Shown here: positions 1 to 11,600 of the stretch, in pieces | Position numbering within the stretch: the stretch's first letter is position 1 | Layout: each line of letters begins with the position of its first letter | Source of the DNA: Hippasteria phrygiana | Lineage: Eukaryota; Echinodermata; Asteroidea; Valvatida; Goniasteridae | Assembly: GCA_037893225.1 (NCBI GenBank) | Contig: JAZGUH010000116.1 | Span: forward strand, 3,162,001-3,226,000 | Direction: 5' to 3' | DNA: 64,000 nucleotides | Notes under the pieces: generated by a model | What the model saw: the letters and a program-made list of their open reading frames with translations, nothing else | What the model was told of the DNA's origin: nothing | Databases searched by the model: none | Position numbers and translations under genes: made by a program

Positions 1-59
1 TTCCCTGTTCATAATTGAATGGGATATTGACCAAATCCAGTAATTTCCACACGTATGGG

Positions 60-126
60 TAGCTTAGATATAGCGCAACAATTTCAGACCATCGCCAGCT
101 TCACAGCGTTAGAACTCTTCGAGAAA
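60..126 (+). other. tRNA-like / Pol III promoter-like stretch (reference copy)
   Basis: Offsets 60-76 read TAGCTTAGATATAGCGC, and TAGCTCAGATATAGCGC in G monomers. This resembles the D-arm of many tRNAs (TAGCTCAG...TAGAGCGC), differing in the G form by a 2-base shorter D-loop and one base. It fits the A-box core TRGCNNAG. TTCGA at 118-122 matches the B-box/T-loop core 58 bp later, within the usual A-B range. TTTT at 213-216 could terminate Pol III. The acceptor and T stems do not pair well, so this is not a functional tRNA gene. It may be a decayed tRNA/SINE remnant or coincidence. Confidence 0.25.
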
Positions 127-142
127 ATTCAAACCTCGCAAC
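95..142 (+). other. Conserved core of the monomer (reference copy)
   Basis: Among all monomer types the 48 bp at offsets 95-142 vary at one shared position only (offset 112). Outside this core, types differ at many sites. The core contains the heat-shock-element-like motif. The only other changes I found in it are private: 12995, 41264 and 47583. Conserved cores inside satellite monomers are known in other families and often mark protein-binding sites; here the cause could equally be recent homogenisation. Confidence 0.7.
118..130 (+). promoter_or_regulatory. Heat-shock-element-like motif, reference copy
   Basis: The sequence reads TTC-GA-GAA-AA-TTC, three contiguous alternating 5-bp units (cTTCg aGAAa aTTCa), the canonical binding pattern for a heat-shock factor trimer. 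A further GAA at 112-114 sits one base out of phase and is lost in E (CAA) and L (TAA) monomers. The same motif lies at offsets 118-130 of every monomer, so its position elsewhere is monomer start plus 117 to plus 129. One is broken (47571-47583) and one differs only in a spacer base (41261-41273). The pattern match is seen directly; binding and induction are inference. The copies share one ancestor and are not independent evidence. Confidence 0.6.
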
Positions 143-212
143 AAATTTCTTCCTGTGAACTCTGTGTGCGTTCTTCCGTTTACTGTATTGTAACTGTTTA
201 ACGTTTGCCACA

Positions 213-216
213 TTTT
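213..216 (+). terminator. T4 run, possible Pol III terminator (reference copy)
   Basis: A TTTT run occurs in the GCCACATTTTCAG stretch of every monomer, about 90 bp after the TTCGA box. It is only meaningful if the A/B-box-like motifs are active. A second T run (T5, offsets 43-47) occurs in D, G, I and U monomers, upstream of the A-box-like motif. Confidence 0.15.
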
Positions 217-234
217 CAGATGAACGCCCCTCCT

Positions 235-467
235 TTCCCTGTTCATAATTGAATGGGATATTTACCAAATCCAGTAATTTTCACACGTACGGGTAGCTTA
301 GATATAGCGCAACAATTTCAGACCATCGCCAGCTTCACAGCGTTAGAACTCTTCGAGAAAATTCAAACCTCGCAACAAATTTCTTCCTGTGAACTCTGTG
401 TGCGTTCTTCCGATTCTGTATTGTGACTGCTTAACGTTTGCCATATTTTCAGATGAACGCCCCTCCT
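235..467 (+). repeat. 233-bp monomer class, first example (type B)
   Basis: GTTTACTGTATTG is replaced by GATTCTGTATTG, one base shorter. The change is always linked to TGTGACTGCTT and CCATATTTTC downstream, so the 3' third behaves as one haplotype shared by B, C, F, H, M, N, O, T, W and most Y. I count 67 monomers of 233 bp; four of these are U, which has a different deletion (TATTGAACTG). Confidence 0.9.
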
Positions 468-1034
468 TTCCCTGTTCATAATTGAATGGGATATTGACCA
501 AATCCAGCAACTTTCACACGTATGGGTAGCTTAGATCTAGCGCAACAATTTCAGACCATCGCCAGCTTCACAGCGTTAGAACTCTTCGAGAAAATTCAAA
601 CCTCGCAACAAATTTCTTCCTGTGAACTCTGTGTGCGTTCTTCCGATTCTGTATTGTGACTGCTTAACGTTTGCCATATTTTCAGATGAACGCCCCTCCT
701 TTCCCTGTTCATCATTGAATGGGATATTGACCAAATCCAGTAATTTTTACACTTATGGGTAGCTTAGATATAGCGCAACAATTTCAGACTATCGCCAGCT
801 TCACAGCGTTAGAACTCTTCGAGAAAATTCAAACCTCGCAACAAATTTCTTCCTGTGAACTCTGTGTGCGTTCTTCCGTTTACTGTATTGTAACTGTTTA
901 ACGTTTGCCACATTTTCAGATGAACGCCCCTCCTTTCCCTGTTCATAATTGAATGGGATATTGACCAAATCCAGTAATTTTCACACGTATGGGTAGCTTA
1001 GATATAGCGCAACAATTTCAGACCATCGCCAGCT

Positions 1035-1220
1035 TCACAGCGTTACAACTCTTCGAGAAAATTCAAACCTCGCAACAAATTTCTTCCTGTGAACTCTGTG
1101 TGCGTTCTTCCGTTTACTGCATTGTGACTGCTTAACGTTTGCCACATTTTCAGATGAACGCCCCTCCTTTCCCTGTTCATAATTGAATGGGATATTGACC
1201 AAATCCAGCAATTTGCACAC
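1035..1220 (-). other. Recurrent 61-codon open frame, judged non-coding (example)
   Basis: A minus-strand frame of 61 codons crosses monomer junctions and recurs wherever a TGCATT- or TGTATT-type 234-bp end meets a suitable next start. It begins with GTG, not ATG, and contains no methionine codon, so in a eukaryote it has no standard start. The 233-bp copies shift it out of frame, and it ends at a TGA inside the conserved core. Variation between copies is set by monomer type and shows no bias for silent changes. I regard all such frames in the window as chance openings. Confidence 0.85.
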
Positions 1221-2570
1221 GTATGGGTAGCTTAGATCTAGCGCAACAATTTCAGACCATCGCCAGCTTCACAGCGTTAGAACTCTTCGAGAAAATTCAA
1301 ACCTCGCAACAAATTTCTTCCTGTGAACTCTGTGTGCGTTCTTCCGATTCTGTATTGTGACTGCTTAACGTTTGCCATATTTTCAGATGAACGCCCCTCC
1401 TTTCCCTGTTCATAATTGAATGGTATATTGACCAAATCCAGTAATTTTTACACGTATGGGTAGCTCAGATATAGCGCAACAATTTCAGACCATCACCAGC
1501 TTCACAGCGTTAGAACTCTTCGAGAAAATTCAAACCTCGCAACAAATTTCTTCCTGTGAACTCTGTGTGCGTTCTTCCGTTTACTGCATTGTGACTGCTT
1601 AACGTTTGCCACATTTTCAGATGAACACCCCTTCTTTCCCTGTTCATAATTGAATGGGATATTGACCAAATCCAGCAATTTTCACACGTATGGGTAGCTT
1701 AGATATAGCGCAACAATTTCAGACCATCGCCAGCTTCACAGCGTTAGAACTCTTCGAGAAAATTCAAACCTCGCAACAAATTTCTTCCTGTGAACTCTGT
1801 GTGCGTTCTTCCGATTCTGTATTGTGACTGCTTAACGTTTGCCATATTTTCAGATGAACGCCCCTCCTTTCCCTGTTCATCATTGAATGGGATATTGACC
1901 AAATCCAGTAATTTTTACACTTATGGGTAGCTTAGATATAGCGCAACAATTTCAGACCATCGCCAGCTTCACAGCGTTAGAACTCTTCGAGAAAATTCAA
2001 ACCTCGCAACAAATGTCTTCCTGTGAACTCTGTGTGCGTTCTTCCGTTTACTGTATTGTAACTGTTTAACGTTTGCCACATTTTCAGATGAACGCCCCTC
2101 CTTTCCCTGTTCATAATTGAATGGGATATTGACCAAATCCAGTAATTTTCACACGTATGGGTAGCTTAGATATAGCGCAACAATTTCAGACCATCGCCAG
2201 CTTCACAGCGTTAGAACTCTTCGAGAAAATTCAAACCTCGCAACAAATTTCTTCCTGTGAACTCTGTGGGCGTTCTTCCGTTTACTGTATTGTAACTGTT
2301 TAACGTTTGCCACATTTTCAGATGAACGCCCCTCCTTTCCCTGTTCATAATTGAATGGGATATTGACCAAATCCAGCAACTTTCACACGTATGGGTAGCT
2401 TAGATCTAGCGCAACAATTTGAGACCATCGCCAGCTTCACAGCGTTAGAACTCTTCGAGAAAATTCAAACCTCGCAACAAATTTCTTCCTGTGAACTCTG
2501 TGTGCGTTCTTCCGTTTACTGCATTGTGACTGCTTAACGTTTACCACATTTTCAGATGAACACCCCTCCT

Positions 2571-4673
2571 TTCCCTGTTCATAATTGAATGGGATATTGA
2601 CCAAATCCAGTAATTTCCACACGTATGGGTAGCTTAGATATAGCGCAACAATTTCAGACCATCGCCAGCTTCACAGCGTTAGAACTCTTCGAGAAAATTC
2701 AAACCTCGCAACAAATTTCTTCCTGTGAACTCTGTGTGCGTTCTTCCGTTTACTGTATTGTAACTGTTTAACGTTTGCCACATTTTCAGATGAACGCCCC
2801 TCCTTTCCCTGTTCATAATTGAATGGGATATTTACCAAATCCAGTAATTTTCACACGTACGGGTAGCTTAGATATAGCGCAACAATTTCAGACCATCGCC
2901 AGCTTCACAGCGTTAGAACTCTTCGAGAAAATTCAAACCTCGCAACAAATTTCTTCCTGTGAACTCTGTGTGCGTTCTTCCGATTCTGTATTGTGACTGC
3001 TTAACGTTTGCCATATTTTCAGATGAACGCCCCTCCTTTCCCTGTTCATAATTGAATGGGATATTGACCAAATCCAGCAACTTTCACACGTATGGGTAGC
3101 TTAGATCTAGCGCAACAATTTCAGACCATCGCCAGCTTCACAGCGTTAGAACTCTTCGAGAAAATTCAAACCTCGCAACAAATTTCTTCCTGTGAACTCT
3201 GTGTGCGTTCTTCCGATTCTGTATTGTGACTGCTTAACGTTTGCCATATTTTCAGATGAACGCCCCTCCTTTCCCTGTTCATCATTGAATGGGATATTGA
3301 CCAAATCCAGTAATTTTTACACTTATGGGTAGCTTAGATATAGCGCAACAATTTCAGACTATCGCCAGCTTCACAGCGTTAGAACTCTTCGAGAAAATTC
3401 AAACCTCGCAACAAATTTCTTCCTGTGAACTCTGTGTGCGTTCTTCCGTTTACTGTATTGTAACTGTTTAACGTTTGCCACATTTTCAGATGAACGCCCC
3501 TCCTTTCCCTGTTCATAATTGAATGGGATATTGACCAAATCCAGTAATTTTCACACGTATGGGTAGCTTAGATATAGCGCAACAATTTCAGACCATCGCC
3601 AGCTTCACAGCGTTAGAACTCTTCGAGAAAATTCAAACCTCGCAACAAATTTCTTCCTGTGAACTCTGTGTGCGTTCTTCCGTTTACTGCATTGTGACTG
3701 CTTAACGTTTGCCACATTTTCAGATGAACGCCCCTCCTTTCCCTGTTCATAATTGAATGGGATATTGACCAAATCCAGCAATTTGCACACGTATGGGTAG
3801 CTTAGATCTAGCGCAACAATTTGAGACCATGGCCAGCTTCACAGCGTTATAACTCTTCGAGAAAATTCAAACCTCGCAACAAATTTCTTCCCGTGATCTC
3901 TGTGTGCGTTCTCCCGTTTACTGCATTGTGGCTGCTTAACGTTTGCCAAATTTTCAGATGAACGCCCCTCCTTTCCCTGTTCATAATTGAATGGGATATT
4001 GACCAAATCCAGTAATTTCCACACGTATGGGTAGCTTAGATATAGCGCAACAATTTCAGACCATCGCCAGCTTCACAGCGTTAGAACTCTTCGAGAAAAT
4101 TCAAACCTCGCAACAAATTTCTTCCTGTGAACTCTGTGTGCGTTCTTCCGTTTACTGTATTGTAACTGTTTAACGTTTGCCACATTTTCAGATGAACGCC
4201 CCTCCTTTCCCTGTTCATAATTGAATGGGATATTGACCAAATCCAGTAATTTTCACACGTATGGGTAGCTTAGATATAGCGCAACAATTTCAGACCATCA
4301 CCAGCTTCACAGCGTTAGAACTCTTCGAGAAAATTCAAACCTCGCAACAAATTTCTTCCTGTGAACTCTGTGTGCGTTCTTCCGATTCTGTATTGTGACT
4401 GCTTAACGTTTGCCATATTTTCAGATGAACGCCCCTCCTTTCCCTGTTCATCATTGAATGGGATATTGACCAAATCCAGTAATTTTTACACTTATGGGTA
4501 GCTTAGATATAGCGCAACAATTTCAGACCATCGCCAGCTTCACAGCGTTAGAACTCTTCGAGAAAATTCAAACCTCGCAACAAATGTCTTCCTGTGAACT
4601 CTGTGTGCGTTCTTCCGTTTACTGTATTGTAACTGTTTAACGTTTGCCACATTTTCAGATGAACGCCCCTCCT
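2571..4673 (+). repeat. Block A-B-C-D-E2-L-A-M-I
   Basis: Nine monomers, 2,103 bp. The start repeats A-B-C-D from 1-934. The end (E2-L-A-M-I) is identical in order to the end of the 17-mer HOR that follows. Confidence 0.88.
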
Positions 4674-7600
4674 TTCCCTGTTCATAATTGATTGGGATAT
4701 TGACCAAATCCAGTAATTTTCACACGTATGGGTAGCTTAGATATAGCGCAACAATTTCAGACCATCGCCAGCTTCACAGCGTTACAACTCTTCGAGAAAA
4801 TTCAAACCTCGCAACAAATTTCTTCCTGTGAACTCTGTGTGCGTTCTTCCGTTTACTGCATTGTGACTGCTTAACGTTTGCCACATTTTCAGATGAACGC
4901 CCCTCCTTTCCCTGTTCATAATTGAATGGGATATTGACCAAATCCAGCAATTTGCACACGTATGGGTAGCTTAGATCTAGCGCAACAATTTGAGACCATG
5001 GCCAGCTTCACAGCGTTATAACTCTTCGAGAAAATTCAAACCTCGCAACAAATTTCTTCCCGTGAACTCTGTGTGCGTTCTCCCGTTTACTGCATTGTGG
5101 CTGCTTAACGTTTGCCAAATTTTCAGATGAACGCCCCTCCTTTCCCTGTTCATAATTGAATGGTATATTGACCAAATCCAGTAATTTTTACACGTATGGG
5201 TAGCTCAGATATAGCGCAACAATTTCAGACCATCACCAGCTTCACAGCGTTAGAACTCTTCGAGAAAATTCAAACCTCGCAACAAATTTCTTCCTGTGAA
5301 CTCTGTGTGCGTTCTTCCGTTTACTGCATTGTGACTGCTTAACGTTTGCCACATTTTCAGATGAACACCCCTTCTTTCCCTGTTCATAATTGAATGGGAT
5401 ATTGACCAAATCCAGCAATTTTCACACGTATGGGTAGCTTAGATATAGCGCAACAATTTCAGACCATCGCCAGCTTCACAGCGTTAGAACTCTTCGAGAA
5501 AATTCAAACCTCGCAACAAATTTCTTCCTGTGAACTCTGTGTGCGTTCTTCCGATTCTGTATTGTGACTGCTTAACGTTTGCCATATTTTCAGATGAACG
5601 CCCCTCCTTTCCCTGTTCATCATTGAATGGGATATTGACCAAATCCAGTAATTTTTACACTTATGGGTAGCTTAGATATAGCGCAACAATTTCAGACCAT
5701 CGCCAGCTTCACAGCGTTAGAACTCTTCGAGAAAATTCAAACCTCGCAACAAATGTCTTCCTGTGAACTCTGTGTGCGTTCTTCCGTTTACTGTATTGTA
5801 ACTGTTTAACGTTTGCCACATTTTCAGATGAACGCCCCTCCTTTCCCTGTTCATAATTGAATGGGATATTGACCAAATCCAGTAATTTTCACACGTATGG
5901 GTAGCTTAGATATAGCGCAACAATTTCAGACCATCGCCAGCTTCACAGCGTTAGAACTCTTCGAGAAAATTCAAACCTCGCAACAAATTTCTTCCTGTGA
6001 ACTCTGTGGGCGTTCTTCCGTTTACTGTATTGTAACTGTTTAACGTTTGCCACATTTTCAGATGAACGCCCCTCCTTTCCCTGTTCATAATTGAATGGGA
6101 TATTGACCAAATCCAGCAACTTTCACACGTATGGGTAGCTTAGATCTAGCGCAACAATTTGAGACCATCGCCAGCTTCACAGCGTTAGAACTCTTCGAGA
6201 AAATTCAAACCTCGCAACAAATTTCTTCCTGTGAACTCTGTGTGCGTTCTTCCGTTTACTGCATTGTGACTGCTTAACGTTTACCACATTTTCAGATGAA
6301 CACCCCTCCTTTCCCTGTTCATAATTGAATGGGATATTGACCAAATCCAGTAATTTCCACACGTATGGGTAGCTTAGATATAGCGCAACAATTTCAGACC
6401 ATCGCCAGCTTCACAGCGTTAGAACTCTTCGAGAAAATTCAAACCTCGCAACAAATTTCTTCCTGTGAACTCTGTGTGCGTTCTTCCGTTTACTGTATTG
6501 TAACTGTTTAACGTTTGCCACATTTTCAGATGAACGCCCCTCCTTTCCCTGTTCATAATTGAATGGGATATTTACCAAATCCAGTAATTTTCACACGTAC
6601 GGGTAGCTTAGATATAGCGCAACAATTTCAGACCATCGCCAGCTTCACAGCGTTAGAACTCTTCGAGAAAATTCAAACCTCGCAACAAATTTCTTCCTGT
6701 GAACTCTGTGTGCGTTCTTCCGATTCTGTATTGTGACTGCTTAACGTTTGCCATATTTTCAGATGAACGCCCCTCCTTTCCCTGTTCATAATTGAATGGG
6801 ATATTGACCAAATCCAGCAACTTTCACACGTATGGGTAGCTTAGATCTAGCGCAACAATTTGAGACCATCGCCAGCTTCACAGCGTTAGAACTCTTCGAG
6901 AAAATTCAAACCTCGCAACAAATTTCTTCCTGTGAACTCTGTGTGCGTTCTTCCGTTTACTGCATTGTGACTGCTTAACGTTTGCCACATTTTCAGATGA
7001 ACACCCCTCCTTTCCCTGTTCATAATTGAATGGGATATTGACCAAATCCAGTAATTTCCACACGTATGGGTAGCTTAGATATAGCGCAACAATTTCAGAC
7101 CATCACCAGCTTCACAGCGTTAGAACTCTTCGAGAAAATTCAAACCTCGCAACAAATTTCTTCCTGTGAACTCTGTGTGCGTTCTTCCGATTCTGTATTG
7201 TGACTGCTTAACGTTTGCCATATTTTCAGATGAACGCCCCTCCTTTCCCTGTTCATCATTGAATGGGATATTGACCAAATCCAGTAATTTTTACACTTAT
7301 GGGTAGCTTAGATATAGCGCAACAATTTCAGACTATCGCCAGCTTCACAGCGTTAGAACTCTTCGAGAAAATTCAAACCTCGCAACAAATTTCTTCCTGT
7401 GAACTCTGTGTGCGTTCTTCCGTTTACTGTATTGTAACTGTTTAACGTTTGCCACATTTTCAGATGAACGCCCCTCCTTTCCCTGTTCATAATTGAATGG
7501 GATATTGACCAAATCCAGTAATTTTCACACGTATGGGTAGCTTAGATATAGCGCAACAATTTCAGACCATCGCCAGCTTCACAGCGTTAGAACTCTTCGA

Positions 7601-8647
7601 GAAAATTCAAACCTCGCAACAAATTTCTTCCTGTGAACTCTGTGTGCGTTCTTCCGTTTACTGCATTGTGACTGCTTAACGTTTGCCACATTTTCAGATG
7701 AACGCCCCTCCTTTCCCTGTTCATAATTGAATGGGATATTGACCAAATCCAGCAATTTGCACACGTATGGGTAGCTTAGATCTAGCGCAACAATTTGAGA
7801 CCATGGCCAGCTTCACAGCGTTATAACTCTTCGAGAAAATTCAAACCTCGCAACAAATTTCTTCCCGTGATCTCTGTGTGCGTTCTCCCGTTTACTGCAT
7901 TGTGGCTGCTTAACGTTTGCCAAATTTTCAGATGAACGCCCCTCCTTTCCCTGTTCATAATTGAATGGGATATTGACCAAATCCAGTAATTTCCACACGT
8001 ATGGGTAGCTTAGATATAGCGCAACAATTTCAGACCATCGCCAGCTTCACAGCGTTAGAACTCTTCGAGAAAATTCAAACCTCGCAACAAATTTCTTCCT
8101 GTGAACTCTGTGTGCGTTCTTCCGTTTACTGTATTGTAACTGTTTAACGTTTGCCACATTTTCAGATGAACGCCCCTCCTTTCCCTGTTCATAATTGAAT
8201 GGGATATTGACCAAATCCAGTAATTTTCACACGTATGGGTAGCTTAGATATAGCGCAACAATTTCAGACCATCACCAGCTTCACAGCGTTAGAACTCTTC
8301 GAGAAAATTCAAACCTCGCAACAAATTTCTTCCTGTGAACTCTGTGTGCGTTCTTCCGATTCTGTATTGTGACTGCTTAACGTTTGCCATATTTTCAGAT
8401 GAACGCCCCTCCTTTCCCTGTTCATCATTGAATGGGATATTGACCAAATCCAGTAATTTTTACACTTATGGGTAGCTTAGATATAGCGCAACAATTTCAG
8501 ACCATCGCCAGCTTCACAGCGTTAGAACTCTTCGAGAAAATTCAAACCTCGCAACAAATGTCTTCCTGTGAACTCTGTGTGCGTTCTTCCGTTTACTGTA
8601 TTGTAACTGTTTAACGTTTGCCACATTTTCAGATGAACGCCCCTCCT
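4674..8647 (+). repeat. 17-mer HOR, copy 1 (3,974 bp)
   Basis: The order is E-L2-G-H-I-J-K-A-B-K2-N-D-E2-L-A-M-I. H, B, N and M are 233 bp, so the unit is 17x234 minus 4. This is the backbone that later blocks rearrange. E carries GATTGGG and GTTACAACTC. Confidence 0.93.
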
Positions 8648-11600
8648 TTCCCTGTTCATAATTGATTGGGATATTGACCAAATCCAGTAATTTTCACACG
8701 TATGGGTAGCTTAGATATAGCGCAACAATTTCAGACCATCGCCAGCTTCACAGCGTTACAACTCTTCGAGAAAATTCAAACCTCGCAACAAATTTCTTCC
8801 TGTGAACTCTGTGTGCGTTCTTCCGTTTACTGCATTGTGACTGCTTAACGTTTGCCACATTTTCAGATGAACGCCCCTCCTTTCCCTGTTCATAATTGAA
8901 TGGGATATTGACCAAATCCAGCAATTTGCACACGTATGGGTAGCTTAGATCTAGCGCAACAATTTGAGACCATGGCCAGCTTCACAGCGTTATAACTCTT
9001 CGAGAAAATTCAAACCTCGCAACAAATTTCTTCCCGTGAACTCTGTGTGCGTTCTCCCGTTTACTGCATTGTGGCTGCTTAACGTTTGCCAAATTTTCAG
9101 ATGAACGCCCCTCCTTTCCCTGTTCATAATTGAATGGTATATTGACCAAATCCAGTAATTTTTACACGTATGGGTAGCTCAGATATAGCGCAACAATTTC
9201 AGACCATCACCAGCTTCACAGCGTTAGAACTCTTCGAGAAAATTCAAACCTCGCAACAAATTTCTTCCTGTGAACTCTGTGTGCGTTCTTCCGTTTACTG
9301 CATTGTGACTGCTTAACGTTTGCCACATTTTCAGATGAACACCCCTTCTTTCCCTGTTCATAATTGAATGGGATATTGACCAAATCCAGCAATTTTCACA
9401 CGTATGGGTAGCTTAGATATAGCGCAACAATTTCAGACCATCGCCAGCTTCACAGCGTTAGAACTCTTCGAGAAAATTCAAACCTCGCAACAAATTTCTT
9501 CCTGTGAACTCTGTGTGCGTTCTTCCGATTCTGTATTGTGACTGCTTAACGTTTGCCATATTTTCAGATGAACGCCCCTCCTTTCCCTGTTCATCATTGA
9601 ATGGGATATTGACCAAATCCAGTAATTTTTACACTTATGGGTAGCTTAGATATAGCGCAACAATTTCAGACCATCGCCAGCTTCACAGCGTTAGAACTCT
9701 TCGAGAAAATTCAAACCTCGCAACAAATGTCTTCCTGTGAACTCTGTGTGCGTTCTTCCGTTTACTGTATTGTAACTGTTTAACGTTTGCCACATTTTCA
9801 GATGAACGCCCCTCCTTTCCCTGTTCATAATTGAATGGGATATTGACCAAATCCAGTAATTTTCACACGTATGGGTAGCTTAGATATAGCGCAACAATTT
9901 CAGACCATCGCCAGCTTCACAGCGTTAGAACTCTTCGAGAAAATTCAAACCTCGCAACAAATTTCTTCCTGTGAACTCTGTGGGCGTTCTTCCGTTTACT
10001 GTATTGTAACTGTTTAACGTTTGCCACATTTTCAGATGAACGCCCCTCCTTTCCCTGTTCATAATTGAATGGGATATTGACCAAATCCAGCAACTTTCAC
10101 ACGTATGGGTAGCTTAGATCTAGCGCAACAATTTGAGACCATCGCCAGCTTCACAGCGTTAGAACTCTTCGAGAAAATTCAAACCTCGCAACAAATTTCT
10201 TCCTGTGAACTCTGTGTGCGTTCTTCCGTTTACTGCATTGTGACTGCTTAACGTTTACCACATTTTCAGATGAACACCCCTCCTTTCCCTGTTCATAATT
10301 GAATGGGATATTGACCAAATCCAGTAATTTCCACACGTATGGGTAGCTTAGATATAGCGCAACAATTTCAGACCATCGCCAGCTTCACAGCGTTAGAACT
10401 CTTCGAGAAAATTCAAACCTCGCAACAAATTTCTTCCTGTGAACTCTGTGTGCGTTCTTCCGTTTACTGTATTGTAACTGTTTAACGTTTGCCACATTTT
10501 CAGATGAACGCCCCTCCTTTCCCTGTTCATAATTGAATGGGATATTTACCAAATCCAGTAATTTTCACACGTACGGGTAGCTTAGATATAGCGCAACAAT
10601 TTCAGACCATCGCCAGCTTCACAGCGTTAGAACTCTTCGAGAAAATTCAAACCTCGCAACAAATTTCTTCCTGTGAACTCTGTGTGCGTTCTTCCGATTC
10701 TGTATTGTGACTGCTTAACGTTTGCCATATTTTCAGATGAACGCCCCTCCTTTCCCTGTTCATAATTGAATGGGATATTGACCAAATCCAGCAACTTTCA
10801 CACGTATGGGTAGCTTAGATCTAGCGCAACAATTTGAGACCATCGCCAGCTTCACAGCGTTAGAACTCTTCGAGAAAATTCAAACCTCGCAACAAATTTC
10901 TTCCTGTGAACTCTGTGTGCGTTCTTCCGTTTACTGCATTGTGACTGCTTAACGTTTGCCACATTTTCAGATGAACACCCCTCCTTTCCCTGTTCATAAT
11001 TGAATGGGATATTGACCAAATCCAGTAATTTCCACACGTATGGGTAGCTTAGATATAGCGCAACAATTTCAGACCATCACCAGCTTCACAGCGTTAGAAC
11101 TCTTCGAGAAAATTCAAACCTCGCAACAAATTTCTTCCTGTGAACTCTGTGTGCGTTCTTCCGATTCTGTATTGTGACTGCTTAACGTTTGCCATATTTT
11201 CAGATGAACGCCCCTCCTTTCCCTGTTCATCATTGAATGGGATATTGACCAAATCCAGTAATTTTTACACTTATGGGTAGCTTAGATATAGCGCAACAAT
11301 TTCAGACTATCGCCAGCTTCACAGCGTTAGAACTCTTCGAGAAAATTCAAACCTCGCAACAAATTTCTTCCTGTGAACTCTGTGTGCGTTCTTCCGTTTA
11401 CTGTATTGTAACTGTTTAACGTTTGCCACATTTTCAGATGAACGCCCCTCCTTTCCCTGTTCATAATTGAATGGGATATTGACCAAATCCAGTAATTTTC
11501 ACACGTATGGGTAGCTTAGATATAGCGCAACAATTTCAGACCATCGCCAGCTTCACAGCGTTAGAACTCTTCGAGAAAATTCAAACCTCGCAACAAATTT

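Larger units (their letters stand above)
1..234 (+). repeat. Reference monomer (type A)
   Basis: First complete 234-bp unit and the commonest type. By hand count it has 39 G, 58 C and 10 CpG, so CpG is near random expectation. Variable sites crowd offsets 13-94 and 143-234, while offsets 95-142 have one polymorphic site (offset 112, G/C/T). No internal half-monomer duplication is visible, so the unit does not look like an old dimer. The unit length is a multiple of three, so reading frames stay in phase across 234-bp neighbours but shift at each 233-bp copy. The choice of start base is arbitrary. Confidence 0.95.
1..2570 (+). repeat. 11-mer block A-B-C-D-E-F-G-H-I-J-K
   Basis: Eleven monomers, four of them 233 bp (B, C, F, H). 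The first four types are repeated at 2571-3504 with a shift of 2,570 bp. Two members are unusual. The E at 935-1168 has GTTACAACTC but lacks the GATTGGG seen in other E copies. F at 1169-1401 begins like L (CAGCAATTTGCAC, AGATCT) but ends like C (TTTCAGACC, GATTCTG). Both look like products of exchange between types. Confidence 0.9.

Noticed and set aside
61..70. Telomere-type repeat (TTAGG-like) in AGCTTAGATA
   Set aside because: It is a single TTAGA per monomer with no short tandem repetition.
60..130. Functional tRNA gene
   Set aside because: D-arm-like and T-loop-like stretches are present, but acceptor and T stems do not pair and the spacing is about 12 bases too long. I kept it only as a possible remnant.
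117..133. CENP-B box
   Set aside because: CTTCGAGAAAATTCAAA matches the TTCG and central A of the CENP-B box, but the required CGGG is TCAA. The reverse-strand CCCG in L monomers also fails the CGAA half.
203..222. Splice acceptor (TTTTCAG before ATG) implying an exon in each monomer
   Set aside because: A good-looking acceptor, but the ATG frame after it ends within about ten codons and no matching donor is apparent.
1..234. Monomer as an ancient dimer of about 117 bp
   Set aside because: The halves share only short matches such as GAACTCT at offsets 112 and 157, with wrong spacing for a dimer.
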